Positions 26,734 to 34,857 of a DNA stretch of 64,000 nucleotides are shown here, piece by piece. How positions within the stretch are numbered: position 1 is the stretch's first letter; every line of letters begins with the position of its first letter. The position numbers and the translations under genes were made by a program. The stretch comes from Rhizobium jaguaris (GTDB lineage: Bacteria > Pseudomonadota > Alphaproteobacteria > Rhizobiales > Rhizobiaceae). The stretch spans positions 1,107,501 to 1,171,500 of the forward strand of contig NZ_CP032694.1 in NCBI RefSeq assembly GCF_003627755.1, written 5' to 3'. Under the pieces are notes generated by a model. The model was not told the origin of the DNA and made no database searches. It saw only the letters and a program-made list of their open reading frames with translations.

Positions 26734-26820
26734 AAAATATACGCGGAATGAATTTTTATTATTGATTTATATTTGAGGTCTCGTTTTATTAAATGGTACT
26801 GTCGAGTTTTGGAAACCGCC

Positions 26821-27276
26821 ATGGCAGACAGACCACAAAACCCACCCCTTTCCCTTGACGGCGACGTGACCACCGAACTCGCCCGGAACATGGAGCGCGA
26901 CCTCGTGTTCGTGATGCGTTTCATGGGGGAAAGCCAGTATCTGATGCAGAGCCATTTCCACGATTTTATCCTTCGGGAACTGGCTGCTACGGGCGTGACG
27001 GCGGAGACCCACCCGATGATCCACGCCTTTGCGGAGAGGCATGCGATCTTGCTGCGCGACTTCGTCTTCTCGGGGGTCTCATTGTCACGGCAGTTCCGTG
27101 TCGAGGAGATGGAGAAGTTGACGCGAGATCCAATGATCCGGGTCGATGTCTGGGACCAGCTTCGCAGTCACATCACGATGGCGGAGGCTCAATTCAGAGG
27201 GCAGTTGCCGGAATTGCCGGTCATTCTCGAGTCTTGGAAAGCGCCACAGGATCCGAGCGGCAACGATCGAAAATGA
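26821..27276 (+). CDS. Unknown helical protein, first gene of a four-gene set
   Basis: The 151-residue protein is predicted to be soluble and mostly helical, rich in Met, Phe, His and Glu (for example ERDLVFVMRFMGESQYLMQS and HFHDFILREL). Histidines recur in HFH, HPMIH and ERHA, which might bind a metal, though no known motif is present. I do not recognise a family. It is divergent from the monooxygenase operon and is followed by genes for a coiled-coil protein, a beta-propeller protein and a very small protein. The start is the ATG before ADRPQNPP; an in-frame start 48 bases upstream is in the AT-rich region and less likely. Confidence 0.6.
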   Translation: MADRPQNPPLSLDGDVTTELARNMERDLVFVMRFMGESQYLMQSHFHDFILRELAATGVTAETHPMIHAFAERHAILLRDFVFSGVSLSRQFRVEEMEKLTRDPMIRVDVWDQLRSHITMAEAQFRGQLPELPVILESWKAPQDPSGNDRK

Positions 27277-27389
27277 CTGTGTTTCAATGATTTCCGCCGC
27301 TCGGGTTGCCACGCACAGGCATGGCATTGCCATTGGCGTGAAGGTCCGCCCGGGACGCCGGTCTTATTGGAGAAACAGGGGAATTCACA

Positions 27390-27707
27390 ATGGCCGATGA
27401 AGACAAGGATCTACTCGACGCTCTGGTTCGCAAACGCGTTTCGCTTGTTTCGACGGTTTCGGCACTGACTGCCAAGGCGTTGAAGCTCGCCCAGGCGATT
27501 TCCGGTGTCGATATGGACATCCTTCGGCTCGAGCTTGAGATCAGTCGAAATGCCCCGAGCACCCAACTGGTGCAGGAATTGCATGAGAGTCAGGAGAATG
27601 CGGCGCGGATGCGAGCGGCACACGATGATTGCCTGGAGGAAATAGCGGCCGCGGAAGAGGAAGTTGCCGACGTGGACCGGCAGATCGCGGTGGCGCGTCA
27701 GGATTAG
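27390..27707 (+). CDS. Unknown coiled-coil protein, second gene of the set
   Basis: The 105-residue acidic protein is built of heptad-like helices over most of its length (VRKRVSLVSTVSALTAKAL, then LRLELEI, then EEIAAAEEEVADVDRQI). It has no cysteine, no signal peptide and no membrane segment. It probably forms a coiled-coil dimer or an adaptor. Its stop lies 11 bases before the beta-propeller gene, which indicates co-expression. No family is recognised. Confidence 0.65.
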   Translation: MADEDKDLLDALVRKRVSLVSTVSALTAKALKLAQAISGVDMDILRLELEISRNAPSTQLVQELHESQENAARMRAAHDDCLEEIAAAEEEVADVDRQIAVARQD

Positions 27708-27718
27708 GGAGGATTTTC

Positions 27719-28828
27719 ATGAACCAGCAGACTGTTCCCAATCCCGGGCTGTTCGACTTACTGGCCCGTGAATGGCAATGCCCAGCCGCCCGCCTCTGTT
27801 TCAATGATGACGACACGATGCTCGCGATCATGGGCGCTGACGGCGCTGCCGCAATTGCGCGGCTGGCTGACAACGAGCCGCCGGAAGCCCGCATCAAGAT
27901 CGAGAGCGGACAGATGACCATCAGTCCGCGGCAGGGCAGGCCGGCGCCGCTGATTCGGACGAGGCTGCAGGACGGGGCGGCCCTATCCGCCTGTCAGGGA
28001 GGAGACTTCCTCGTCTTGACCGGAAATGGCGAACTCCTTCGCTTGAGCCGTGCCGGCATGCCCGGCGATCGGCTCGTCACGGACAAGCTTCCCATTGCCG
28101 CCTTTGATCACAATGGTCCGGCCGGCGTTACGGCGGCCATGGCAGCGGACCGGCTTTACCTGCAGTCCGAGAGCAGGGGGGTGATCGCCGAAATCGGGTT
28201 CGAGGGTCAGACGGCCGATATCCTGTCCATTTCCGATGATGGTGCCATGATCGCGCTTGCGGGTACTGGCGGACTCATCATTTGCCGGTCCGATACATTA
28301 TCCCGACCCGAGCGCCTGGCCACGTTGCCCGCGCGGCCGCTGTCGTTGCAGTGGAGCGCCGACGGCCGGTGGCTGGCATGTGGTCTGGAGACTGGTGGAT
28401 TGCGTCTGCTCGACACGGCGAGCGGGCGGGTGGCCAATCTCATCGATTTTCCGGGTCCGGTCGGCGTGCTCGGCTGGAACCGCGCGGCCAATGCCCTCGT
28501 TGCATCCGGTGCCTTCCGCATCGCCGGATGGTCGATGGACACGCCGCCCTTTGATACGAGCGCGGCGGGTGCACTCGGCACGGGCCGGCCTGGCCTTGCC
28601 GTTGTGGAAGCGGTGGCGGCGCATCCCGCCAATCGGCTGGTCGCGGCCGGCTATGCAAATGGTCGGGTTGTCGTCGCACAGATCGGCTCCCCAGAAGAAC
28701 TGATCGTGCGCCAGGCGGGCGGCGCGGTCCATGAATTGCGATGGAGCAACGACGGCAATCATCTGGCGCTGGCCGACAGTCTCGGCAGTGTCGCCGTCGT
28801 CACCTTTCCCAAACAACTCTTCAAGTAG
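27719..28828 (+). CDS. WD40-like beta-propeller protein of unknown role
   Basis: The 369-residue cytoplasmic protein consists of repeated blade-like units. Clear WD40-type stretches are DILSISDDGAMIALAGTGG, LQWSADGRWLACGLETGGL and LRWSNDGNHLALADSLG, with six or seven blades likely over the full length. There is no signal peptide or membrane segment. The start has a strong site (AGGGAGG). Such propellers are scaffolds for protein complexes. Together with the neighbouring coiled-coil and helical proteins it suggests an assembled complex, but function is not known. Confidence 0.75.
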   Translation: MNQQTVPNPGLFDLLAREWQCPAARLCFNDDDTMLAIMGADGAAAIARLADNEPPEARIKIESGQMTISPRQGRPAPLIRTRLQDGAALSACQGGDFLVLTGNGELLRLSRAGMPGDRLVTDKLPIAAFDHNGPAGVTAAMAADRLYLQSESRGVIAEIGFEGQTADILSISDDGAMIALAGTGGLIICRSDTLSRPERLATLPARPLSLQWSADGRWLACGLETGGLRLLDTASGRVANLIDFPGPVGVLGWNRAANALVASGAFRIAGWSMDTPPFDTSAAGALGTGRPGLAVVEAVAAHPANRLVAAGYANGRVVVAQIGSPEELIVRQAGGAVHELRWSNDGNHLALADSLGSVAVVTFPKQLFK

Positions 28829-28846
28829 CAGCGAGTGGAGGACATC

Positions 28847-29023
28847 ATGCAAAAGGAACTGACGGCAGAGGAAAAAAGCAAGGACGCCTTTTTCGAGAGG
28901 ATTGCCAGACTATCCCAGGAGATGGTTGCCGAGCACGGCAGGGATTTCAGCATGGGCGCCCTGGTGCTTGGCGCGCGATGGATCGCCGAAGGGCGTGCCG
29001 ACGGCGACAGAAAGACCAACTAA
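28847..29023 (+). CDS. Small unknown protein (58 residues), last gene of the set
   Basis: The protein is helical and charged, with SKDAFFERIARLSQEMVAEH and the hydrophobic patch MGALVLGARWIAEG. GGAGG lies six bases before the ATG and the gene follows the propeller gene by 18 bases, so it is very likely translated. An in-frame GTG 12 bases upstream is possible but would swallow the ribosome-binding site. No family is recognised. Confidence 0.55.
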   Translation: MQKELTAEEKSKDAFFERIARLSQEMVAEHGRDFSMGALVLGARWIAEGRADGDRKTN

Positions 29024-29111
29024 CGACTTTTGCCGCCGCCGGACGGTCATCAACCGTAAGCCGGCGGCGGGAAAATATGCTTTGCAGATCAAGACGCGGC
29101 AGGGGGCCGAT

Positions 29112-29405
29112 TCAGGCCAGGCGCGGCATGTCCCGATGCATGTTGCGCTCTTCGCGATAGAGCAGACAGACCGTGCGGAGCACGGAGGCCAGATTGGGTG
29201 CGCTGCCGTGCTGCTCCAGCGCTTCGTAATAAAGTTCGGCGATAAGTTTCGCGGTCGACATTCCCTCTAGGGCGGCCATATCCTCCAGCGTTCTCCAGAA
29301 TGCATCTTCCAGACGCACGCTGGTTGAATGTCCGGAGATACGTACGGACCGGTTGATTTTGATAAACCGCTCGCGACTCTGCGTCGTTAGCATCCTGCAC
29401 ATCAT
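29112..29405 (-). CDS. Ribbon-helix-helix domain protein
   Basis: The 97-residue protein contains a ribbon-helix-helix-like segment (RSVRISGHSTSVRLEDAFW, then ALEGMSTAKLIAELYYEAL) resembling the RHH_4 group of small DNA-binding proteins. A basic N-terminal part precedes it, and the C-terminus (LRTVCLLYREERNMHRDMP) is a further helix. A strong GGAGGAG precedes a pair of ATGs; I took the first of these. It converges with the four-gene set and lies downstream of the alcohol dehydrogenase in the same direction, so it may regulate genes in this locus, but no target is evident. Confidence 0.7.
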   Translation of the reverse strand: MMCRMLTTQSRERFIKINRSVRISGHSTSVRLEDAFWRTLEDMAALEGMSTAKLIAELYYEALEQHGSAPNLASVLRTVCLLYREERNMHRDMPRLA

Positions 29406-29589
29406 GCTTTTCTCCTCCCTGCTCATTCAGCGTAGTCCGCCAAGGCGACAATGCGAGAGGCTCGATATGCCGAGGGTCAATGTCCTCCGCCATCGGCGAA
29501 CATCAATCCAGCGGCGTTTGACGGGATCGTAAAGCCTGTCGGCCACAATCGGATCCCGTCATTTCGGCCCCCGCGCTATGTCGGCCAGC

Positions 29590-30642
29590 TCAGGGGATGA
29601 GCACGGCACGCCCGTGAATCTTGCCGTTGTGGAGATCCCTGAGCGCCTGATTGGCATCGGAAAGCCGATATTCGACCGTCGTCAGATCGACCAGACCCCG
29701 GTCGGCAAGTGCCATCAGTTCGACCAGCTCGGCCCAGGTGCCGACCAGATTGCCGATGATGTTCTTCTCGGTGATGACCATATCCACCGTCGGCACGCGG
29801 ATATCCTCGCCGTAGCCGACGACGTAATAGCTGCCCATGGGGCGAGTCATGGCGAGCCCCTTGGTCGTGGTGCCCTTTTCGCCCACGAAATCGATCACGG
29901 CCTCGGCGCCTTGTCCGCCCGTCAGCTGCAGCACGGCTTCCACCTCGTTGCCATCGGCCTTGACCGTCTTGTCGGCACCGACCTTGCTGGCAAGCGTCAG
30001 CGACGCGTCGGACTTGTCGACGACGACGACGTCGGCCGCACACATCGCCTTGAGGCACTGGATGCCAATGTGACCGAGACCGCCGGCGCCGATGACGACG
30101 CAGGTCTCGCCGGGCAGAAGATGCCGGGTGGCCTTCTTGATGGCCCGATAGGCCGTGAGGCCGGCATCCGCGTATGGTGCAACATCCTTGGGCGCCAGCG
30201 TCTTCGGTAGGGCGACGATGTTGCGTTCCGACGTGCAGAGGTATTCAGAATAACCGCCGTTGCAATCGAGCCCCGGGAATTTTCCCGGACCGTGCATGTC
30301 GAAACCCCGGCGGCAGGCGAGGCACGTGCCGCCCGAAATCTTCGGGTGGACGATGACCGGATCGCCGACCTTGATGCCTTCGACCTCCTTGCCGACCGCT
30401 TCCACCCAGCCAGCATTTTCATGGCCCATGATGAGCGGCAGCAGATCGTTGCCGTTCGGGTCCATGTGCGGACGCCACACACCCTCGATGATGTGGAGGT
30501 CGGTACGGCAGACGCCCGCTCCACCGATCCGGACGATGACATCCGTCGATTTGCTGATGGCGGGATCCGGGACGTTCTGAAGCGAGACCCATTGGTCCGC
30601 CGTCAGCGCATCGTCGTATTTCGTGAGCACCTGTGCCTTCAT
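29590..30642 (-). CDS. adh: Zinc-dependent NAD(P) alcohol dehydrogenase
   Basis: The 350-residue medium-chain dehydrogenase is expected to oxidise the alcohol made by the monooxygenase. Catalytic zinc ligands lie in GAGVCRTDLH and GHENAGW. The structural zinc loop has fewer cysteines than in classical enzymes (CLACRRGFDMHGPG), so the second zinc may be absent. The cofactor site is VVIGAGGLGHIGIQCLKAM, with VVDKSD after it, consistent with NAD. A sigma-54 promoter is directly upstream, as for the monooxygenase operon, so both should be induced together. Alcohol specificity (propan-1-ol, propan-2-ol or other) cannot be read. Confidence 0.88.
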   Translation of the reverse strand: MKAQVLTKYDDALTADQWVSLQNVPDPAISKSTDVIVRIGGAGVCRTDLHIIEGVWRPHMDPNGNDLLPLIMGHENAGWVEAVGKEVEGIKVGDPVIVHPKISGGTCLACRRGFDMHGPGKFPGLDCNGGYSEYLCTSERNIVALPKTLAPKDVAPYADAGLTAYRAIKKATRHLLPGETCVVIGAGGLGHIGIQCLKAMCAADVVVVDKSDASLTLASKVGADKTVKADGNEVEAVLQLTGGQGAEAVIDFVGEKGTTTKGLAMTRPMGSYYVVGYGEDIRVPTVDMVITEKNIIGNLVGTWAELVELMALADRGLVDLTTVEYRLSDANQALRDLHNGKIHGRAVLIP

Positions 30643-30697
30643 GTCGTTTCTCCTCCTCCTTCAGCGGAACATCTATCCGCTTCTCCGAGAAAGAGTG

Positions 30698-30712
30698 GCA
30701 AGCGCCATGCCA
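30698..30712 (-). promoter_or_regulatory. Sigma-54 promoter of the alcohol dehydrogenase gene
   Basis: The minus strand reads TGGCAT-GGCGC-TTGC, correct in spacing and differing from the -24/-12 consensus at one position. Transcription would begin near 30686, about 45 bases before the start codon, which has a strong AGGAGG site. Confidence 0.75.
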
Positions 30713-30874
30713 AGCCTCGCGAATCAGTAAAATCAATGGGTTGGTTTATGTTTCGGTTTGCCGCGATGTTCAGCGGCTGGACGCTTGTCCGCTTCGACTG
30801 TTCAGTTTGTGTCTATTGCAAGGGGCATGGCGCCGCCTTATCCTTCGCAAATGGGTGACGCATGAGGAGGAGCC

Positions 30875-32770
30875 ATGCAACATCTGTCGGGTATCGATCG
30901 CGCGCGTTATGCGCTTGAGAAGGGCCAGAGGATTCCTGTGGGCGCCCTGCAGCCGGTCGTTGCCGCGAGCTGGCAACGCTGCCGCGACAACGGCCTCGAT
31001 CCCCACAAGCCGCCGCCGCAACAAGTCATTTCGTTTTCCGATATCAAGCGTAGGCGGGAGGCGAAGTCGGCTATGCGCCATCTGGCCCTGGCGGAAATGC
31101 AGCTTCTCTATTCACAAATCGCCGGCTCCAACTTCATGATTGCGCTCGCTGACGCTGACGGTGTCGTGATGGATACGATCAGCGACCAGCATTTCGCCGA
31201 CAGCGAGGCTGGGCGCGCCATCCTGCCGGGCAGCGTCTGGAGCGAAGGCGAACGCGGCACCAATGCGCTCGGTCTTGCCGCGGCAATTGGAACATCCGTG
31301 GCGATCTATGGCCGGGAACATTATTTTGCCGGTCATGGTCATCTGAGTTGCATGGCTGCTCCGATCCTCAATCCGCATGGCGAGATATGTGGTTTGCTCG
31401 ATGCCTCGTGCACGCATGAGGCACGGCAGGAACATACGCATGCGCTCGTGCGCATGGCGGCAGCGCAGATAGAAAAGGGGCTGGTTTATCGGGAATGCTC
31501 CGACAGCTTCGTCTTTGCCTTCCATCCGCGCGTGGAATATCTCGATACTTTGTCCGCTGGCCTCCTATCCGTCTCGCCGGACGGTTGCGTCACGTCGATC
31601 AACAGTCGTGGCAAGGTGCTGCTGGCGGGTCTACCCGCTATGCTCGGCAGTCACTTCGACACGCTGTTCGAAGCGGGGTTCGGGGCGGCAATGGACGGCC
31701 TTCTCAATGGCGGCTGCATTCGCATCCGCGATCGTGCCGGGAGTGGCGTCTTCATGATCTGCCGGCAGATCGGGCAGGGTCGGCTCGCCGCGCGCAAGCC
31801 TGTGGCGTCGGCTGTTCCCCCGTTGCTGCAAAAGCAGGACATGCCGGATTTCGTCTGCGACGACCATAGCGTAAAGCGGTCGCTCGGCGATGTCTCCAGC
31901 GCGGCGAAGCTGCGCATGCCCATGCATATTACCGGCGAAACGGGCACCGGAAAGGAATTGATGGCGCGGCACATCCATCGCGTCAGCGGCCGCAAGGGCG
32001 AGTTCGTTGCCGTGAATTGTGGCGCTGTGCCTGAGGATCTCTTTATCGCCGAGATATTCGGACATGAACGCGGCGCCTTCACCAATGCGCGGACGGAGGG
32101 TGCACCGGGTCTTGTCCGCAGTGCCGATCGGGGAACATTGTTCCTCGATGAGGTGGCGGAAATCCCTCTTGCCGCCCAGACCTCGCTGCTGCGTTTCCTC
32201 GACAGCATGGAAGTGCGCGCGGTCGGTGGCCAAAAAGTCGATAAGGTAGACGTGCAGATCGTCTCCGCCACCAACCGCGACCTTGAGCGAATGGTCACCG
32301 AGCGGCTGTTCCGCGCCGACCTGTACTACCGGCTCAACGCCTTCACCGTGCATCTGCCTCCGCTCAGAGCACGCAGCGATTTTGCAGCGATTGTGCGCTA
32401 TCTGATGGAGAAAATGGCGCCCGGCATGCCTGTGACCGATGCAGCGATCGCCAATCTCTCGATGAGGCACTGGCAGGGCAATATCCGCGAACTAAAGACG
32501 GTGTTGCAGCGAGCGCTGGTACGGCGACGTACCGATTATATCGATGAGGATTGCTTTGACGAAGCCGTGCCTGCCTTAAATTCGTCTGAGGACTGCTGCG
32601 AGGAATGCCGGCGCCGCCCGCTCAGCCGTGCGAAATGCCAGGAGATACGCTCGGTCTATCGCAGGACCAATGAGAACGTCTCGCAGACCGCCCGCGCCCT
32701 CGGCCTTTCCCGGACGACGGTGTACAAACATGTCGGCTCACCGCAGGGATATCGGACGCTCGTGGAATAG
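30875..32770 (+). CDS. Sigma-54-dependent activator with variant GAFTNA loop
   Basis: The 631-residue regulator has an AcoR-like N-terminal half with a GAF-type sensor (about residues 60-200), then a AAA+ domain with Walker A GETGTGKE near 353 and Walker B FLDEVAEI near 424. The sigma-54 contact loop reads GAFTNA instead of GAFTGA. A cysteine cluster (DCCEECRRRP) precedes the C-terminal Fis-type helix-turn-helix (VSQTARALGLSRTTVYKHV). It is divergent from the alcohol dehydrogenase gene, whose sigma-54 promoter lies between them, so that gene is its most likely target. It may also act on the monooxygenase operon. Confidence 0.87.
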   Translation: MQHLSGIDRARYALEKGQRIPVGALQPVVAASWQRCRDNGLDPHKPPPQQVISFSDIKRRREAKSAMRHLALAEMQLLYSQIAGSNFMIALADADGVVMDTISDQHFADSEAGRAILPGSVWSEGERGTNALGLAAAIGTSVAIYGREHYFAGHGHLSCMAAPILNPHGEICGLLDASCTHEARQEHTHALVRMAAAQIEKGLVYRECSDSFVFAFHPRVEYLDTLSAGLLSVSPDGCVTSINSRGKVLLAGLPAMLGSHFDTLFEAGFGAAMDGLLNGGCIRIRDRAGSGVFMICRQIGQGRLAARKPVASAVPPLLQKQDMPDFVCDDHSVKRSLGDVSSAAKLRMPMHITGETGTGKELMARHIHRVSGRKGEFVAVNCGAVPEDLFIAEIFGHERGAFTNARTEGAPGLVRSADRGTLFLDEVAEIPLAAQTSLLRFLDSMEVRAVGGQKVDKVDVQIVSATNRDLERMVTERLFRADLYYRLNAFTVHLPPLRARSDFAAIVRYLMEKMAPGMPVTDAAIANLSMRHWQGNIRELKTVLQRALVRRRTDYIDEDCFDEAVPALNSSEDCCEECRRRPLSRAKCQEIRSVYRRTNENVSQTARALGLSRTTVYKHVGSPQGYRTLVE

Positions 32771-32815
32771 GCGCCCGACGGCACGAGCACGGATTCGGCT
32801 GTTCTGAGCCGCTCC

Positions 32816-34723
32816 TTACCCAGCCGCACCGACAATGCGGCTACGACCCAGCGCCTTGAACACCGTCTGCACGATGCCGGCCCGGTCTAGACCGGCTTTC
32901 GCGTTCATGACCTCGGGCTTGGCCTGTTCCATCCAGATGTCCGGCATCACCAGCGTGCGAATCTTCAGCCCGTTGTCGAGCAGGCCTTCGGTGGCGAGGA
33001 ACTGCATGACCTGACTGCCGAAGCCGCCGACCGAGCCTTCCTCGATGGTGATCAGTACCTCGTGGTGGCTGGCAAGCTGGCGGATGAGATCGTGGTCCAG
33101 CGGCTTGGCGAAGCGAGCGTCGGCAACCGTCGTCGGCAGGCCGGCGGCATCAAGATCTTCCGCGGCGACGAGACTGTCGGCGAGACGCGTGCCGAAGGAC
33201 AGCAACGCTACTTTCGAACCCTGCTTGACGATGCGGCCCTTGCCGATCTGAAGAATTTCACCGCGTTCCGGCAGCTCGATGCCGACGCCTTCGCCGCGCG
33301 GATAACGGAAGGAGATCGGGCCAAGATCGTAGGCAGCCGCCGTGCGCACCATATGCTTCAGTTCCGCTTCATCGGAGGCGGCCATGACCACGAAACCGGG
33401 CAGGGTGGCGAGAAAGGCCGTGTCGAAGGAACCGGCATGAGTCGGTCCGTCGGCGCCGACGAAACCGGCGCGGTCGATCGGGAAGCGCACCGGCAGACCT
33501 TGGATCGCGACATCATGCACCACCTGGTCATAGGCGCGCTGCAGGAAGGTCGAATAGAGTGCCGCGAACGGCTTGAAACCCTCGGCGGCTAGGCCGGCTG
33601 CGAAAGTAACGGCATGCTGCTCAGCAATGCCGACGTCGAAACAGCGGGCCGGGAAAAATTCCTGCAGCTTGTCGAGGCCGGTGCCGTTCGGCATGGCGGC
33701 GGTGATGCCGACGATTTTGTCGTCCAGCATGGCTTCCTGCACCAGAGCATCGGCGAAGACGCTGGTGTAGCTCGGTGCGTTCGGCTTGACCTTGGCCTGG
33801 GCACCGGTGATGACGTCGAACTTGTTGACGCCGTGATATTTGTCCGCCGCTGCTTCGGCAGGGGCGTAGCCCTTGCCCTTTTGCGTCACGACATGGATCA
33901 GCACCGGGCCCTGTGCATGGTCCCGTACATTACGCAGCACCGGCAGCAGGTGGTCGAAGGAATGACCGTCGATCGGGCCGATATGATAGAAACCCATCTC
34001 CTCGAACATCGTCCCGCCGGTGACATAGCCCCGCGCGTGTTCCACGGCGCGGGTGATGGCGCGGTCGACATTTTTGCCGAGGTAGGCGGTCAGCTTTTTG
34101 CCGAAATCGCGAAAGCCCATATAGGTGCGGCCGGAGGCGAGGCGAGCGAGATAGGCGCTCATGGCCCCGGTCGGCGGTGCGATCGACATGTCGTTGTCGT
34201 TGAGGATGACGATCAGCCGGGCGTCGAGGGCGCCGGCATTGTTCAGCGCCTCATAGGCCATGCCGGCCGACATCGCGCCGTCGCCGATAACTGCAATGAC
34301 GCGGCGATCGGTCTTGTCGAGTTCGGCGGCGACCGCCATGCCGAGACCGGCGGAGATCGATGTGGAGGAATGCGCCGCACCGAAGGGATCGTATTCGCTC
34401 TCCGCGCGGCGAGTAAAGCCGGAAAGCCCGCCTTCCTGGCGCAGCGTGCGGATGCGCTCGCGACGGCCGGTCAGGATCTTGTGCGGATAACACTGATGGC
34501 CGACGTCGAAGATCAGGCGATCGTTGGGCGTGTCGAAGACATTGTGGATGGCGATGGTGAGTTCGACGACGCCGAGGCCGGCGCCAAGATGTCCACCCGT
34601 GCGCGATACCGCATCGATCATCTCGTCGCGGAGTTCGCGGGCGAGTTGCGGCAAGTCTCGGTCCTCCAGCTTTCGCAGGTCGGAAGGATAGTGGACCTGG
34701 TCCAGCAGGGGTGTCTCTGGCAT
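32816..34723 (-). CDS. dxs: 1-deoxy-D-xylulose-5-phosphate synthase
   Basis: The 635-residue enzyme condenses pyruvate and glyceraldehyde 3-phosphate, the first step of the MEP isoprenoid pathway. Thiamine diphosphate motifs are [20 protein letters not shown] and the later [10 protein letters not shown]. The transketolase-type pyrimidine domain has [17 protein letters not shown] and [15 protein letters not shown]. Length is usual. I took the ATG at 34723; a TTG three codons earlier is in frame. From memory, tlyA follows dxs in related genomes, but here the accessory region intervenes. Confidence 0.95.
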   Translation of the reverse strand: MPETPLLDQVHYPSDLRKLEDRDLPQLARELRDEMIDAVSRTGGHLGAGLGVVELTIAIHNVFDTPNDRLIFDVGHQCYPHKILTGRRERIRTLRQEGGLSGFTRRAESEYDPFGAAHSSTSISAGLGMAVAAELDKTDRRVIAVIGDGAMSAGMAYEALNNAGALDARLIVILNDNDMSIAPPTGAMSAYLARLASGRTYMGFRDFGKKLTAYLGKNVDRAITRAVEHARGYVTGGTMFEEMGFYHIGPIDGHSFDHLLPVLRNVRDHAQGPVLIHVVTQKGKGYAPAEAAADKYHGVNKFDVITGAQAKVKPNAPSYTSVFADALVQEAMLDDKIVGITAAMPNGTGLDKLQEFFPARCFDVGIAEQHAVTFAAGLAAEGFKPFAALYSTFLQRAYDQVVHDVAIQGLPVRFPIDRAGFVGADGPTHAGSFDTAFLATLPGFVVMAASDEAELKHMVRTAAAYDLGPISFRYPRGEGVGIELPERGEILQIGKGRIVKQGSKVALLSFGTRLADSLVAAEDLDAAGLPTTVADARFAKPLDHDLIRQLASHHEVLITIEEGSVGGFGSQVMQFLATEGLLDNGLKIRTLVMPDIWMEQAKPEVMNAKAGLDRAGIVQTVFKALGRSRIVGAAG

Positions 34724-34857
34724 GTGTGTCAAGGCTGAAGCCTCTTTCTTGCTATTCTTGGGCGGCAGCCCGCCTTTATCTCAAAACAGATTGCGGCAAA
34801 AGGCGCCGAATTCAAGGAGTTCCTGAACAAGAAACATTTGGCATTGTTATGAACTCG

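Larger units (their letters stand above)
26314..26820. other. Divergent control region of the monooxygenase operon
   Basis: These 507 bases separate the monooxygenase operon from an oppositely transcribed four-gene set. The left half is the 5' leader of the monooxygenase message and includes a small hairpin (CTGGACG/CGTCCAG near 26487-26505). The sigma-54 promoter is at 26585-26602. Beyond it, 26640-26800 is strikingly AT-rich compared with the surrounding DNA and holds inverted repeats. This is the usual layout of enhancer and IHF-bending DNA upstream of a sigma-54 promoter. I saw no small ORF. Confidence 0.6.

Noticed and set aside
27314..27345. Sigma-54-like site ahead of the coiled-coil gene
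   Set aside because: TGGCAT is present but the -12 element reads TTGG instead of TTGC, so the essential GC is lost.
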